From positions 1-14,364 of the forward strand of contig JAZUAQ010000080.1 of NCBI GenBank assembly GCA_045638085.1: DNA of 14,364 nucleotides, read 5' to 3'. A program made the translations under genes and the position numbers. Within the stretch, counting starts at the first letter, position 1. Each line of letters begins with the position of its first letter. This stretch comes from SIG459 sp045638085. Lineage in GTDB: Bacteria > Bacillota > Clostridia > Oscillospirales > Oscillospiraceae. The notes below the pieces were generated by a model, which searched no databases, was not told where the DNA came from, and saw only the letters and a program-made list of their open reading frames with translations. Positions 1-6,407 of this stretch are shown one piece after another.

Positions 1-700
1 CATGACCGGACATTTCTGGGCAAAGGTTGAGCAGAAAACCGTGGGCAGCATTCCCAAGGTTAAGGTTAATTACACCCCCACCTTCTGCAACCACTGCAAA
101 AACGCCCCCTGCCTTGCAGCTGCCGAAAACGGCGCTGTTTACCGCAGAGACGACGGTCTTATTATCATTGACCCCGAAAAAGCAGCAGGTCAGAAGCAGC
201 TTGTGGACTCCTGCCCCTACGGTGCAATTTACTGGAACGAGGCGCTGAGCCTCCCCCAGAAATGCACAGGCTGCGCACACCTGCTGGATAACGGTACGGC
301 CGTTCCCCGCTGCGTTGAGGCCTGCCCCACCGATGCACTCATCTTCGGCGAGGAGAGCGAACTTAAAGAGCAGCTTGCCGGCGCCGCAACTCTCCGACCC
401 GAGCTGGGTCTCGCTCCTCAGGTTTATTACCGCCACCTCCCCGGTCAGTTCATAGGCGGCACTGTCTATGACCCGGAGGAAGAAGAAATAATTGAGGGCG
501 CAAAATGCCGCCTTCTCAGCGGCGGCAAGACATGGATTGACTACAGCGACGATTTCGGCGATTTTTGGTTCAAGGATCTCCCCGAAGCTAAGTTCAGTCT
601 TGTTATCACCGCCAAGGGCTATAAGGATGTTAACATTGAGGACATCAGCACCATCGGTGACTGCGTCAGTCTCGGCGACATCCCCATGGAAAAGAAATGA
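1..700 (+). CDS. Molybdoenzyme 4Fe-4S electron-transfer subunit, transhydroxylase-beta type (5' truncated)
   Basis: Iron-sulfur subunit that would shuttle electrons to or structurally support a DMSO-reductase-family molybdopterin catalytic subunit; cytoplasmic or membrane-associated. The visible 232 residues carry CNHCxxxxC (Cys29/32/37), an isolated CPYG (Cys71), CTGC (Cys88/91) and Cys104/Cys108, which are the ligands expected for the later clusters of a DmsB-type ferredoxin. From about residue 148 a beta-rich domain follows (GGTVYD...GAKCRLLSGGK...GDFWFKDLP), like the Cna-B/transthyretin-like C-terminal domain of Pelobacter acidigallici pyrogallol transhydroxylase beta. The stretch NYTPTFCNHCKNAPC, then DPEKAAGQ and CPYGAIYWNE, closely resembles my recollection of that protein. 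About 40 N-terminal residues with the first Cys cluster are missing, so the ATG at base 2 is internal and the gene starts left of the window. Partners should lie upstream. Catechol dehydroxylase partners are an alternative assignment. Confidence 0.85.
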   Translation, partial: MTGHFWAKVEQKTVGSIPKVKVNYTPTFCNHCKNAPCLAAAENGAVYRRDDGLIIIDPEKAAGQKQLVDSCPYGAIYWNEALSLPQKCTGCAHLLDNGTAVPRCVEACPTDALIFGEESELKEQLAGAATLRPELGLAPQVYYRHLPGQFIGGTVYDPEEEEIIEGAKCRLLSGGKTWIDYSDDFGDFWFKDLPEAKFSLVITAKGYKDVNIEDISTIGDCVSLGDIPMEKK

Positions 701-704
701 AATA

Positions 705-737
705 AAAAAGAGCTGTGTTTAAAACACAGCTCTTTTT
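705..737. terminator. Two-way intrinsic terminator after the Fe-S subunit gene
   Basis: A 14-bp perfect stem (705-718 with 724-737) encloses a 5-base loop. The core is AGAGCTGTGT/ACACAGCTCT and the flanks are A5 and T5, so it has a U-run on either strand. It begins 5 bases after the stop of the plus-strand gene and lies 23 bases past the stop of the minus-strand small peptide gene, so it can end both transcripts. Confidence 0.88.
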
Positions 738-759
738 GTTCTTATTTATAAGCAAGGAA

Positions 760-840
760 TCAGGCCTTCATGCCGCGGACAGTCATTGCGATCATTCCGG
801 CCAGATAAATAGCTCCGAAAGTTCCGAAAGCAACAAGCAT
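760..840 (-). CDS. 26-residue single-pass membrane peptide
   Basis: I do not recognise this peptide. It begins MLVAFGTFG and ends VRGMKA-stop; residues 2-21 are uninterrupted hydrophobic/small residues (AIYLAGMIAM in the middle) and form one transmembrane helix rich in Gly and Ala, followed by a short basic tail (Arg, Lys). By the positive-inside rule the C-terminus would be cytoplasmic. Support for translation is a textbook AAAGGAG at 849-855, 8 bases from the ATG, a promoter at 905-932 and a terminator at 705-737, so this is a complete stand-alone transcription unit. Size and composition resemble small accessory subunits of membrane redox complexes or ion pumps, but there is no sequence basis for naming one. 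Conservation in related genomes is the key missing evidence. Confidence 0.6.
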   Translation of the reverse strand: MLVAFGTFGAIYLAGMIAMTVRGMKA

Positions 841-848
841 CACAGTAT

Positions 849-855
849 CTCCTTT
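849..855 (-). promoter_or_regulatory. Strong ribosome binding site for the 26-residue peptide
   Basis: Reads AAAGGAG on the minus strand, 8 bases before the ATG at 840. It is as good as the sites in front of the binding lipoprotein and MBL genes, and it is the main reason the very short frame is called as a gene. Confidence 0.65.
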
Positions 856-904
856 CAAAATTCAAGCAAATTGCCTATGGCGCCGCGCGCCCTCTTTCAA
901 TTTC

Positions 905-932
905 AGTATATTCCGTTTTTGCAGGAATTCAA
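905..932 (-). promoter_or_regulatory. SigA-type promoter for the small membrane peptide
   Basis: On the minus strand the -35 is TTGAAT (927-932) and the -10 is TATACT (905-910), with a 16-base spacer. Predicted start near 898, giving a leader of about 58 bases. A palindrome (954-978) lies just upstream at roughly -56 to -80, where an activator would bind. Confidence 0.55.
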
Positions 933-953
933 GCATTTTCATTAGACGCAGTA

Positions 954-978
954 TTGCCTGCTTAGGCATTTTGCCTAA
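954..978. promoter_or_regulatory. Overlapping TGCCT/AGGCA palindromes (candidate operator)
   Basis: Three alternating half-sites form two nested inverted repeats: TGCCT-N4-AGGCA and TTAGGCA-N3-TGCCTAA (962-968 and 972-978). They lie immediately upstream of the promoter of the small membrane peptide. The same TTGCCTA word appears once more near 869-875. No regulator is encoded in the window, so the binding protein is unknown. Confidence 0.4.
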
Positions 979-1209
979 TTTTTCTATTCAAGTAAAGTTT
1001 TTGCAAGTTTTCTTTCGTAACTTTCATTATCCTATCCTGCATTTTTTCAATTGCATCCTTTGCATCTCAAAAATTCATTTTCTTTTGAGCGAAGATGCAA
1101 AAGCCGTAAAATTTGAATAATTGCTCCTACCATCCTTCATCATTGTGTGCACCCATCGCGCACAAGATTCTTTTCTGCATTTTTGATTTTTTATAATTCG
1201 TCAGTGCGA

Positions 1210-1236
1210 AGCCGCTTGGTGGCTAATTTGTTTTTT
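1210..1236 (+). terminator. Terminator-like hairpin inside the intergenic region
   Basis: AGCCGC (1210-1215) pairs with GTGGCT (1219-1224) through one G-T wobble and a 3-base loop, then AATTTG and a six-T run. It is a weak stem. It could end a short transcript arising upstream in the gap or protect the ene-reductase operon from read-through. Confidence 0.35.
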
Positions 1237-1363
1237 ATGGGCTCGCAAGACCATTATAAGGAAATAGCAGTTAGAATTTTTGTTAAAAACGGCAGGAAGA
1301 AAATTCTATGCTTATAATAATTTGAATTTTTCTTTATTAAGTTATTCATCTCACCCCATGTCC

Positions 1364-1392
1364 TTGACGGGTGGAGCTAAAATTGGTATCCT
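1364..1392 (+). promoter_or_regulatory. Promoter of the ene-reductase/flavoprotein operon
   Basis: TTGACG (1364-1369) and TATCCT (1387-1392) are separated by 17 bases. Transcription would start near 1399 and leave a leader of about 28 bases ending at the GAAAGGG ribosome binding site (1411-1417). A TATAAT at 1313-1318 farther upstream has no matching -35 element and was not chosen. Confidence 0.55.
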
Positions 1393-1426
1393 ATATCTAA
1401 TCATAAACACGAAAGGGAACTGCATT

Positions 1427-3409
1427 ATGGGAAGCGATTTCATACACGTTTTTTCACCCATTGAGATAAGAGGTCTTGAGTACAAAAACCGCATACACAT
1501 GGCTCCCACCTCCCCTAAATATACCGATTATAAAGGCTTCATGACAACGGAGCATATCGAATATTTCCGCCCCATAGCAAAGGGCGGCGCGGGCATAATC
1601 ACCCTCGGCAACTGCACCGTTGACATTGAAAAGTTTCAGGATGAGCCCAGACAGGTGGCACTTGATAACGACCACTACATCCCCGGTCTCACCCGCCTTG
1701 TTGATATGTTCGACCAATATGGCGTTGTTGGTCAGTGTGAGATTAACCATTCAGGTCTTGACAACAACTTCGACCTGAACCTTTCTCCCGGTCTGGGTCC
1801 CACCGCACAGCTTATGCCCAACGAGATTATGCGCGCAGCAATCAAGGGCAGAGCACCCGTTGCAGCGGAAGAAATGAGCATTGCCCAGATCAAGGAGATT
1901 GAGCAGAAATACATAGACGCCGCTTTCCGCTGCAAGAGAGCCGGCATGAACTCCTGCTTCCTCCACGCGGGACACACCAACCTTATCGCCCAGTTTTCCA
2001 GCCCTCTCTATAACCGCAGAAACGACGAATACGGTGGTAGCCTTGAAAACCGCGCAAGATTCTGCATGGAGATTCTTGAGGGTATACGCAAAAAATGCGG
2101 CGAGGATTTCGTCATTGAGATGCGCGTTTCCGCAGACGAGATCCACCCCGATGGTATGCATTTCGAGGAGACAAAGCGCTGGCTGCAGATGATGGACGGA
2201 ATGTTCGACATCGTTAACGTCTCCGCAGGTATGCACACCGATATTAACTATTTCAAATACTGGTCTCCCCATATGTTTATGGGCAAAATGATAAACGTCA
2301 AGTATGCCGCCGAGCTTAAAAAACTCCTCAAGAGCAAGGTAAGCACTGTTGCAGGAATTGACAATCTTACAAGCGCCGAGAAAATCCTTTCCGAGGGCTG
2401 GGCAGATTTCGTCCTTATGGCCCGTCCCCTTATGGCAGACCCCGAGATGCCCAGAAAATATGCTTATAACACACCCGAAGAGGTTCGCCCCTGCATACGC
2501 TGCAACTTCTGCGGCAAGCGCGTGCGTGAAACCAAAACCGTTGCTTGCGGCGTAAACCCCAAGTTGGGTCGGGAGCTTGAGCTTGACCACGGCGAAGTCC
2601 CCCTCGCCCGCAACAAGAAAAAGGTTCTCGTTGTTGGCTCAGGTCCTGCTGGCATGCAGGCAAGCCTCACACTCAAAGAGCGCGGACACGATGTCATAGT
2701 TCTTGAGAAAAACGAGAGCGTCGGCGGCAATCTTGTCACCGCCGCAGCAATGCATCTCAAGGAGGACATGCCCGTCTACAGAGACTGGCTCATCCGCAAG
2801 TTCCTTGAATGCGGCGCCGATATACGAACCTCCACAGAGGCAACGGCCGAACTTGTTAAGGAAATTAAGCCCGATGCAATGATAATTGCCGCAGGCGCAG
2901 ACCCGGTAATAGTCAAAGTTCCCGGCTTCAACCTGCCTCACGTCCACTGGTGCGGCGACGCTGACATGGGCAAATGCCCCGTTGGCGACGAGATTGTTAT
3001 AATCGGCGGCGGCAGCGTTGGTCTTGAAGGCGGCGCAGCTCAGGCTGCTTTCGGCAAAAAGGTCACCGTAATTGAAATGCTTCCTCAGCTTCCCAAGGGA
3101 GTTGTCCGAGCCGACAAAGAGCTTTGCGAAATTATAGAAAAGGCAGGCGGAGCCGTTAAAACCGGCAGAAAGCTCCTTTCCATCCACAGTGACCACGTTG
3201 TATGTCTCAACATTCAAAGCGGCGAGGAAGAGATTTATCCCTGCGATACTGTGCTTATGGCTGCAGGTCTCAAGCCCCGCAAGGACACCGTGAACGCTCT
3301 TCGCCATGCCATTCCCGAGACAGAGGTTTATGTCATAGGCGACTGTCTCCGTCCCCGCATGATTGGCGACGCCGTCCGCGAGGGATTCGGCACTGCACTC
3401 ATCATCTGA
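1427..3409 (+). CDS. FMN/4Fe-4S/FAD NAD(P)H-dependent ene-reductase (old yellow enzyme / 2,4-dienoyl-CoA reductase family)
   Basis: Cytoplasmic 660-residue flavoenzyme expected to reduce an activated C=C bond with NAD(P)H. Three parts are visible. An N-terminal old-yellow-enzyme TIM barrel holds the family signature around QFSSPLYNRRNDEYGG and the GGSLENRARF segment. A TMADH-type 4Fe-4S motif, CX2CX2CX11C, uses Cys356/359/362/374. Two Rossmann folds follow, one for FAD (VVGSGPAGMQA...EKNESVGGN) and one for NAD(P)H (IIGGGSVGLEGG), with the closing VYVIGDC. Length and layout match BaiCD/BaiH, daidzein reductase and 2,4-dienoyl-CoA reductase. The frame is open upstream, but GAAAGGG lies 9 bases before the ATG at 1427 and the homologous region begins there (FIHVFSPIEIRG). 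First gene of an operon; the next start is 16 bases past the stop. The substrate is not readable. Confidence 0.92.
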   Translation: MGSDFIHVFSPIEIRGLEYKNRIHMAPTSPKYTDYKGFMTTEHIEYFRPIAKGGAGIITLGNCTVDIEKFQDEPRQVALDNDHYIPGLTRLVDMFDQYGVVGQCEINHSGLDNNFDLNLSPGLGPTAQLMPNEIMRAAIKGRAPVAAEEMSIAQIKEIEQKYIDAAFRCKRAGMNSCFLHAGHTNLIAQFSSPLYNRRNDEYGGSLENRARFCMEILEGIRKKCGEDFVIEMRVSADEIHPDGMHFEETKRWLQMMDGMFDIVNVSAGMHTDINYFKYWSPHMFMGKMINVKYAAELKKLLKSKVSTVAGIDNLTSAEKILSEGWADFVLMARPLMADPEMPRKYAYNTPEEVRPCIRCNFCGKRVRETKTVACGVNPKLGRELELDHGEVPLARNKKKVLVVGSGPAGMQASLTLKERGHDVIVLEKNESVGGNLVTAAAMHLKEDMPVYRDWLIRKFLECGADIRTSTEATAELVKEIKPDAMIIAAGADPVIVKVPGFNLPHVHWCGDADMGKCPVGDEIVIIGGGSVGLEGGAAQAAFGKKVTVIEMLPQLPKGVVRADKELCEIIEKAGGAVKTGRKLLSIHSDHVVCLNIQSGEEEIYPCDTVLMAAGLKPRKDTVNALRHAIPETEVYVIGDCLRPRMIGDAVREGFGTALII

Positions 3410-3425
3410 GAAAGAAGGCAAGCTA

Positions 3426-4949
3426 ATGTCAAACATCGATAAGCGTTGGGGCAGTTGGGCAAGAGAGCCCGAACCCATTGCCGAAGAGGATATAGTCTCC
3501 ACCTCAAACTGCGAGGTGCTCATCCTCGGCGCAGGTATTTCCGGAATGAGCTGCGCACTTCGCGCTGCCCAGGGCGGTGCCAAGGTCATCGTTATGGAAA
3601 AGGGCGCAAAATGGTCAGCCCGCGGAGGAAACATTGGAGTTGCAGGCTCCAAATATATGAAGAGTCTCGGCTACGAAAACAACATAGACGCGCTGAGCAG
3701 AGAGTGGATAAAGCGTTGCGGCAGCCGCTGCAGCGAGGAGCTTGTGCGCCTCTATTTCACCCGCAGCAGCGACGCTATGGACTGGCTTCTTGACATTGTC
3801 ACCGGCCCCGAATACGGCGCAAGACCTGAGCTTCAAGCCTGCATCTATCGCGGGGAAACCTATCGCGAGCACATGGGCTCTCACCGCATTTTTGACGGTC
3901 CTATGGCTAAAAAAGGGCTGCGTCCCGGTGCCGCCGATGCTGTCCATGCAATGTATTGCGAGGCTCTGAAGCTGGGAGTTGAATTTCGCTTCAACTGCCC
4001 CGCCTGCCGCCTTATAAAGGAAGACGGACGGGTTGTGGCCGCTATAGGCGCTGGCGACGGCGGCTATGTGCGCATCAACGCATCCAAAGCTCTTGTTATT
4101 GCCACCGGCGACATCAGCGGCAACGACGACATGTGCGAAGATCTCGCCCCCCTCGCAAACCGCTGCCCCAAAATTTACACCCCCGTTGGTCAGAATACCG
4201 GTGACGGCCACCGTCTCGGTCTTTGGGCGGGCGGAAGCTTTGAAGAGCAGCCCTTCCCCCTTATGCTTCATCCTCAGGCCTATTTCTTCTCCAACCTTTG
4301 TTTTCTCTTCGTGGACAAAAAAGGCCGACGCTTCATGAACGAGGACAACTATATTCAGGGCAAATGCAACACCCTGCTCAGCAAAAACATGGACTATGCC
4401 TGGTCTATCATTGACTCCGCATGGGCTGAGAAAATCCCTGCCACTTTGCCTTACGGCGGCGGTATTTTCTGGGATATTGATCACGGTCCCGATGACAATG
4501 AATTCCCCACGGAGAAATTCGCAGGTATGCTTGAGCGCGGGCTCAAAGCCGGCACCGCTGTTATGGCGGATAGCTTTGAAGCCCTTGCTGAAAAGATGGG
4601 CATCGACAAGGAAAGCTTCGCTTCATCTGCCGCAAGATATAACGCAGCCTGCGAGTCAGGCAAGGACAGCGATTTCGGCAAAAGAAAAGAGCTTCTCATC
4701 GCTCTGGATAAGCCTCCCTATTATGCTTTGAAGTTTGGCAGCGCCGTTCTCGCCATTGTGGGCGGACTTCGCGTGGGCGCAGACATGGGCGTGCTGGACG
4801 AGTATGGTGAAAAGGTTGAAGGCCTTTACGCAATCGGAAATGCCGCAGGCGGACGCTATGGAGTTGACTATCCCATGGTCATTCCCGGCAACAGCCACGG
4901 CACAGCTCTCACCTTCGGCTATCTCCTCGGCGAATTCCTTACAAAATAA
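3426..4949 (+). CDS. FAD-binding oxidoreductase, FAD_binding_2 family, ketosteroid-dehydrogenase-like C-terminus
   Basis: A 507-residue soluble flavoprotein of the fumarate reductase/ketosteroid dehydrogenase superfamily. It has no signal peptide, heme motif or membrane segment. The FAD dinucleotide fold is VLILGAGISG (Gly35-Gly40) followed by MEKG and SARGGN. The mid-domain has NTGDGHRLGLWAGG, a His282 in LHPQ and Arg301/302 in GRRFMNE, positions equivalent to two fumarate-reductase active-site residues. The C-terminal VHHTMGG and HGxNRLGGNA segments that bind a dicarboxylate are replaced by AVLAIVGG and a DYPMVIPGNSHGTALTFGYL segment (Tyr482), which is closer to the YPG...FGYL end of 3-ketosteroid delta-1-dehydrogenases. 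Start set by AGAAGG (3413-3418), 7 bases before the ATG. Co-transcribed with the ene-reductase. Likely acts on a cyclic or enone-type substrate, but this is inference. Confidence 0.88.
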   Translation: MSNIDKRWGSWAREPEPIAEEDIVSTSNCEVLILGAGISGMSCALRAAQGGAKVIVMEKGAKWSARGGNIGVAGSKYMKSLGYENNIDALSREWIKRCGSRCSEELVRLYFTRSSDAMDWLLDIVTGPEYGARPELQACIYRGETYREHMGSHRIFDGPMAKKGLRPGAADAVHAMYCEALKLGVEFRFNCPACRLIKEDGRVVAAIGAGDGGYVRINASKALVIATGDISGNDDMCEDLAPLANRCPKIYTPVGQNTGDGHRLGLWAGGSFEEQPFPLMLHPQAYFFSNLCFLFVDKKGRRFMNEDNYIQGKCNTLLSKNMDYAWSIIDSAWAEKIPATLPYGGGIFWDIDHGPDDNEFPTEKFAGMLERGLKAGTAVMADSFEALAEKMGIDKESFASSAARYNAACESGKDSDFGKRKELLIALDKPPYYALKFGSAVLAIVGGLRVGADMGVLDEYGEKVEGLYAIGNAAGGRYGVDYPMVIPGNSHGTALTFGYLLGEFLTK

Positions 4950-4953
4950 CAAA

Positions 4954-4981
4954 AAAGCGCACCCCAAATGGGGTGCGCTTT
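4954..4981. terminator. Two-way intrinsic terminator between convergent operons
   Basis: Perfect 12-bp stem AAAGCGCACCCC / GGGGTGCGCTTT (4954-4965 with 4970-4981) around a 4-base loop, with an A-run on the left and a T-rich sequence on the right. It sits between the flavoprotein stop (4949) and the NifX-like gene stop (4987) and can serve both. Confidence 0.92.
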
Positions 4982-4986
4982 CATTT

Positions 4987-5367
4987 TTAGTGTTCGTGGC
5001 AATGGGACTCGTCGTTACTTCCGCCGCTGCAGCCGGGGCCGCCCTCATACTCTGGGATGATAGGCAGCAGGCCTCTATCCGCTTTTTTGGCGGCAATGAG
5101 GACATTTTCTCCCGCGCCGTCATAGCGGGTTATGCTCTCATCGGCAATGGGGTCGAAGCAGCGCTGACCTATATGAATGCCGCAGACAACAGCCTCGCAC
5201 CATGTTTCTATTATCTTCTCCACATAGTCCATAGGCTCTTTGCTTTCGATAACTTCGCATATGCTTCCGTCATCGGTCTCGATTATCAAAAGAGCAGGAG
5301 AGGTTTCGAAGCACTCAGGCACTATACCTTCAAGATTGGGGAGAGTGGACATTACTGCAATTTTCAT
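4987..5367 (-). CDS. NifX/NifB-like dinitrogenase iron-molybdenum cofactor biosynthesis domain protein
   Basis: A 126-residue soluble protein. The first 110 residues look like a single NifX/NafY-type fold: it opens MKIAVMSTLP and has ECFETSPALLIIETDDG, a SKEP segment, VVCGIHIGQRCF and an ENVLIAA segment, as in small proteins of this family that bind metal-cluster precursors. The last 16 residues are a Gly/Cys/His tail (GCSGG and HCHEH), a likely metal-binding appendage; seven cysteines in total is high for this size. Start chosen because AAAGGAA lies at 5374-5380. Last gene behind the ABC importer, 50 bases after the second permease, with a hairpin (5387-5415) in the gap, so its expression probably depends on read-through. 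No nif genes are visible; a role in metal-cofactor handling for the neighbouring Mo or Fe-S enzymes is speculation. Confidence 0.75.
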   Translation of the reverse strand: MKIAVMSTLPNLEGIVPECFETSPALLIIETDDGSICEVIESKEPMDYVEKIIETWCEAVVCGIHIGQRCFDPIADESITRYDGAGENVLIAAKKADRGLLPIIPEYEGGPGCSGGSNDESHCHEH

Positions 5368-5386
5368 AGATGGTTCCTTTCAAATG

Positions 5387-5415
5387 AAATGATGGCGGCA
5401 ATGCCGCCATCATTT
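5387..5415 (-). terminator. Hairpin between second permease gene and NifX-like gene
   Basis: 13-bp perfect stem (5387-5399 with 5403-5415, core GATGGCGGC/GCCGCCATC) and a 3-base loop, 2 bases past the permease stop. On the minus strand the following bases are only weakly U-rich (CATTTG) and the ribosome binding site of the NifX-like gene follows at once, so it may be a leaky terminator, attenuator or mRNA-stabilising stem. Confidence 0.65.
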
Positions 5416-5417
5416 TC

Positions 5418-6407
5418 TTATTGAACAACTGCTTCTTCAGCAGCAGCGTTGAGTTTTGCAGATTTACTCTTCTTCTTATTCTTGCTGGTGAGAATGGTGA
5501 TGAAGAGGATGAGGAGCAGCAGAATGCCTTCAACGGATTCGGTGATCTGGCTATCAGACATACCGATAAGGGCAAGGCCGTTAACGATGATGGTGATGGA
5601 CAGAGAGCCGAGGATGATCTTGTAGAACTTAGCGGAGGTACCGCCGGTGACAAGAACACCGCCGAAGAAGATGGCCATTGCAACCTTCATCTCAAGGAAA
5701 ACACCCATCTGCATGCTGGTGCCGCCAACGCTTGCGATGGAGAAGATTGCGCCCACACCGGCCATAAGTCCGGAGAGAAGGAAAACTGCAATCTTCATCT
5801 TGCTTACGGGAACACCGACAAATCTGGAGGTGGTTTCGTTCTCACCAATAGCCTGGCTGTAACGTCCAAGGCGGGTGAACTCGAAGAGATATGCAATGAT
5901 GATTACAATCACGATAAAAGCTACGATCTTAACACCGGAGTTGGTGAGGAAGCGCATAGAATCGGGAATGTACTGAACGCCGATAATAGTCTGGATGTAG
6001 TTTACGATACCGCGTACGCTGATGAGCATTGCAATGGAGAGGGTGAAGGAAGGAACCTTGCACTTTGCAACGATAATGCCGTTGATAAAGCCAAGAATGA
6101 GACCAACAGCCATTGCCACGGGAATCATAAGCCAGCCGATGCCGGTTGCGGTTGCAACCCACATACCGGTGACACCTGCGAGAGCGAGGTTAACACCGAC
6201 GGAAAGGTCGATGGAGCCCTGAGCAACAACGAAGAGAACGCCGCAGCCTGCAACAATAGTGAGGATGGACTGTTCGAGAAGGAGCTTCAGGGAGTAGGCG
6301 CTGAGCATTCTGCCCTTGCTGGCTATGGTGAAGAACACGAAGAGCACAACGAAGGCGATGAAGGGCACCAGATCGGATATTTTGATTTTCTTAATAAAAT
6401 TCTTCAT
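5418..6407 (-). CDS. ABC importer permease, CUT2 (RbsC-like) family
   Basis: A 329-residue polytopic membrane protein with 8-10 hydrophobic helices, of the BPD_transp_2 family used for ribose, galactose, nucleosides and related ligands. Family marks are the N-terminal cytoplasmic SDLVPFIAFVVLF entry into helix 1, QGSIDLSVGVNLALAG, FINGIIVAKCKVPSF, and the FTRLGRYSQAIGENE cytoplasmic loop followed by GVPVSKMKIAVF. It ends in a Lys-rich cytoplasmic tail (SKNKKKSKSAK). The ATG overlaps the stop of the ATPase gene by one base (TGATG), so translation is coupled. It pairs with the other permease of this operon as a presumed heterodimer. Confidence 0.92.
   Translation of the reverse strand: MKNFIKKIKISDLVPFIAFVVLFVFFTIASKGRMLSAYSLKLLLEQSILTIVAGCGVLFVVAQGSIDLSVGVNLALAGVTGMWVATATGIGWLMIPVAMAVGLILGFINGIIVAKCKVPSFTLSIAMLISVRGIVNYIQTIIGVQYIPDSMRFLTNSGVKIVAFIVIVIIIAYLFEFTRLGRYSQAIGENETTSRFVGVPVSKMKIAVFLLSGLMAGVGAIFSIASVGGTSMQMGVFLEMKVAMAIFFGGVLVTGGTSAKFYKIILGSLSITIIVNGLALIGMSDSQITESVEGILLLLILFITILTSKNKKKSKSAKLNAAAEEAVVQ

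Larger units (their letters stand above)
841..1426. other. Long intergenic region without a convincing protein gene
   Basis: AT-rich stretch between the small peptide gene and the ene-reductase gene. It holds the two opposing promoters, the TGCCT palindromes, an imperfect 43-base hairpin (1059-1101: TTTGCATC and CTCAAAA arms pairing with TTTTGAG and GATGCAAA), a short hairpin at 1143-1165 (TTGTGTGC/GCGCACAA, one wobble) and a terminator-like hairpin with a T-run at 1210-1236. I found no frame above about 25 codons here with both a start and a good ribosome binding site. An unannotated small RNA is possible. Confidence 0.5.

Noticed and set aside
1059..1101. CRISPR or repeat array suggested by recurring TTGCATC/GATGCAA words
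   Set aside because: Only two direct copies and one inverted copy occur, with no regular spacing and no cas genes.
1313..1318. TATAAT as -10 box of the ene-reductase operon
   Set aside because: No acceptable -35 hexamer occurs 16-18 bases upstream, while TTGACG with 17-base spacing to TATCCT is found closer to the gene.
1308..1325. Five-codon frame (Met-Leu-Ile-Ile-Ile) upstream of the ene-reductase gene as a leader peptide
   Set aside because: It lies upstream of the better promoter at 1364-1392, and there is no attenuator structure connecting it to the operon.
1751..2590. Minus-strand frame of 279 codons inside the ene-reductase gene, and the similar ones at 2639-3652 and 3615-4484
   Set aside because: All lie antisense to flavoenzymes whose cofactor motifs are unmistakable; none has a ribosome binding site or homologous features.
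3426..4949. Calling the flavoprotein a fumarate reductase
   Set aside because: The C-terminal substrate-binding His and the NRLGGNA-type Arg are absent and there is no heme or Tat signal, so only the superfamily is supported.
4987..5367. Reading the NifX-like gene as evidence for nitrogen fixation
   Set aside because: No nitrogenase structural or cofactor genes are in the window, and NifX-like domains are widespread in non-fixing anaerobes.
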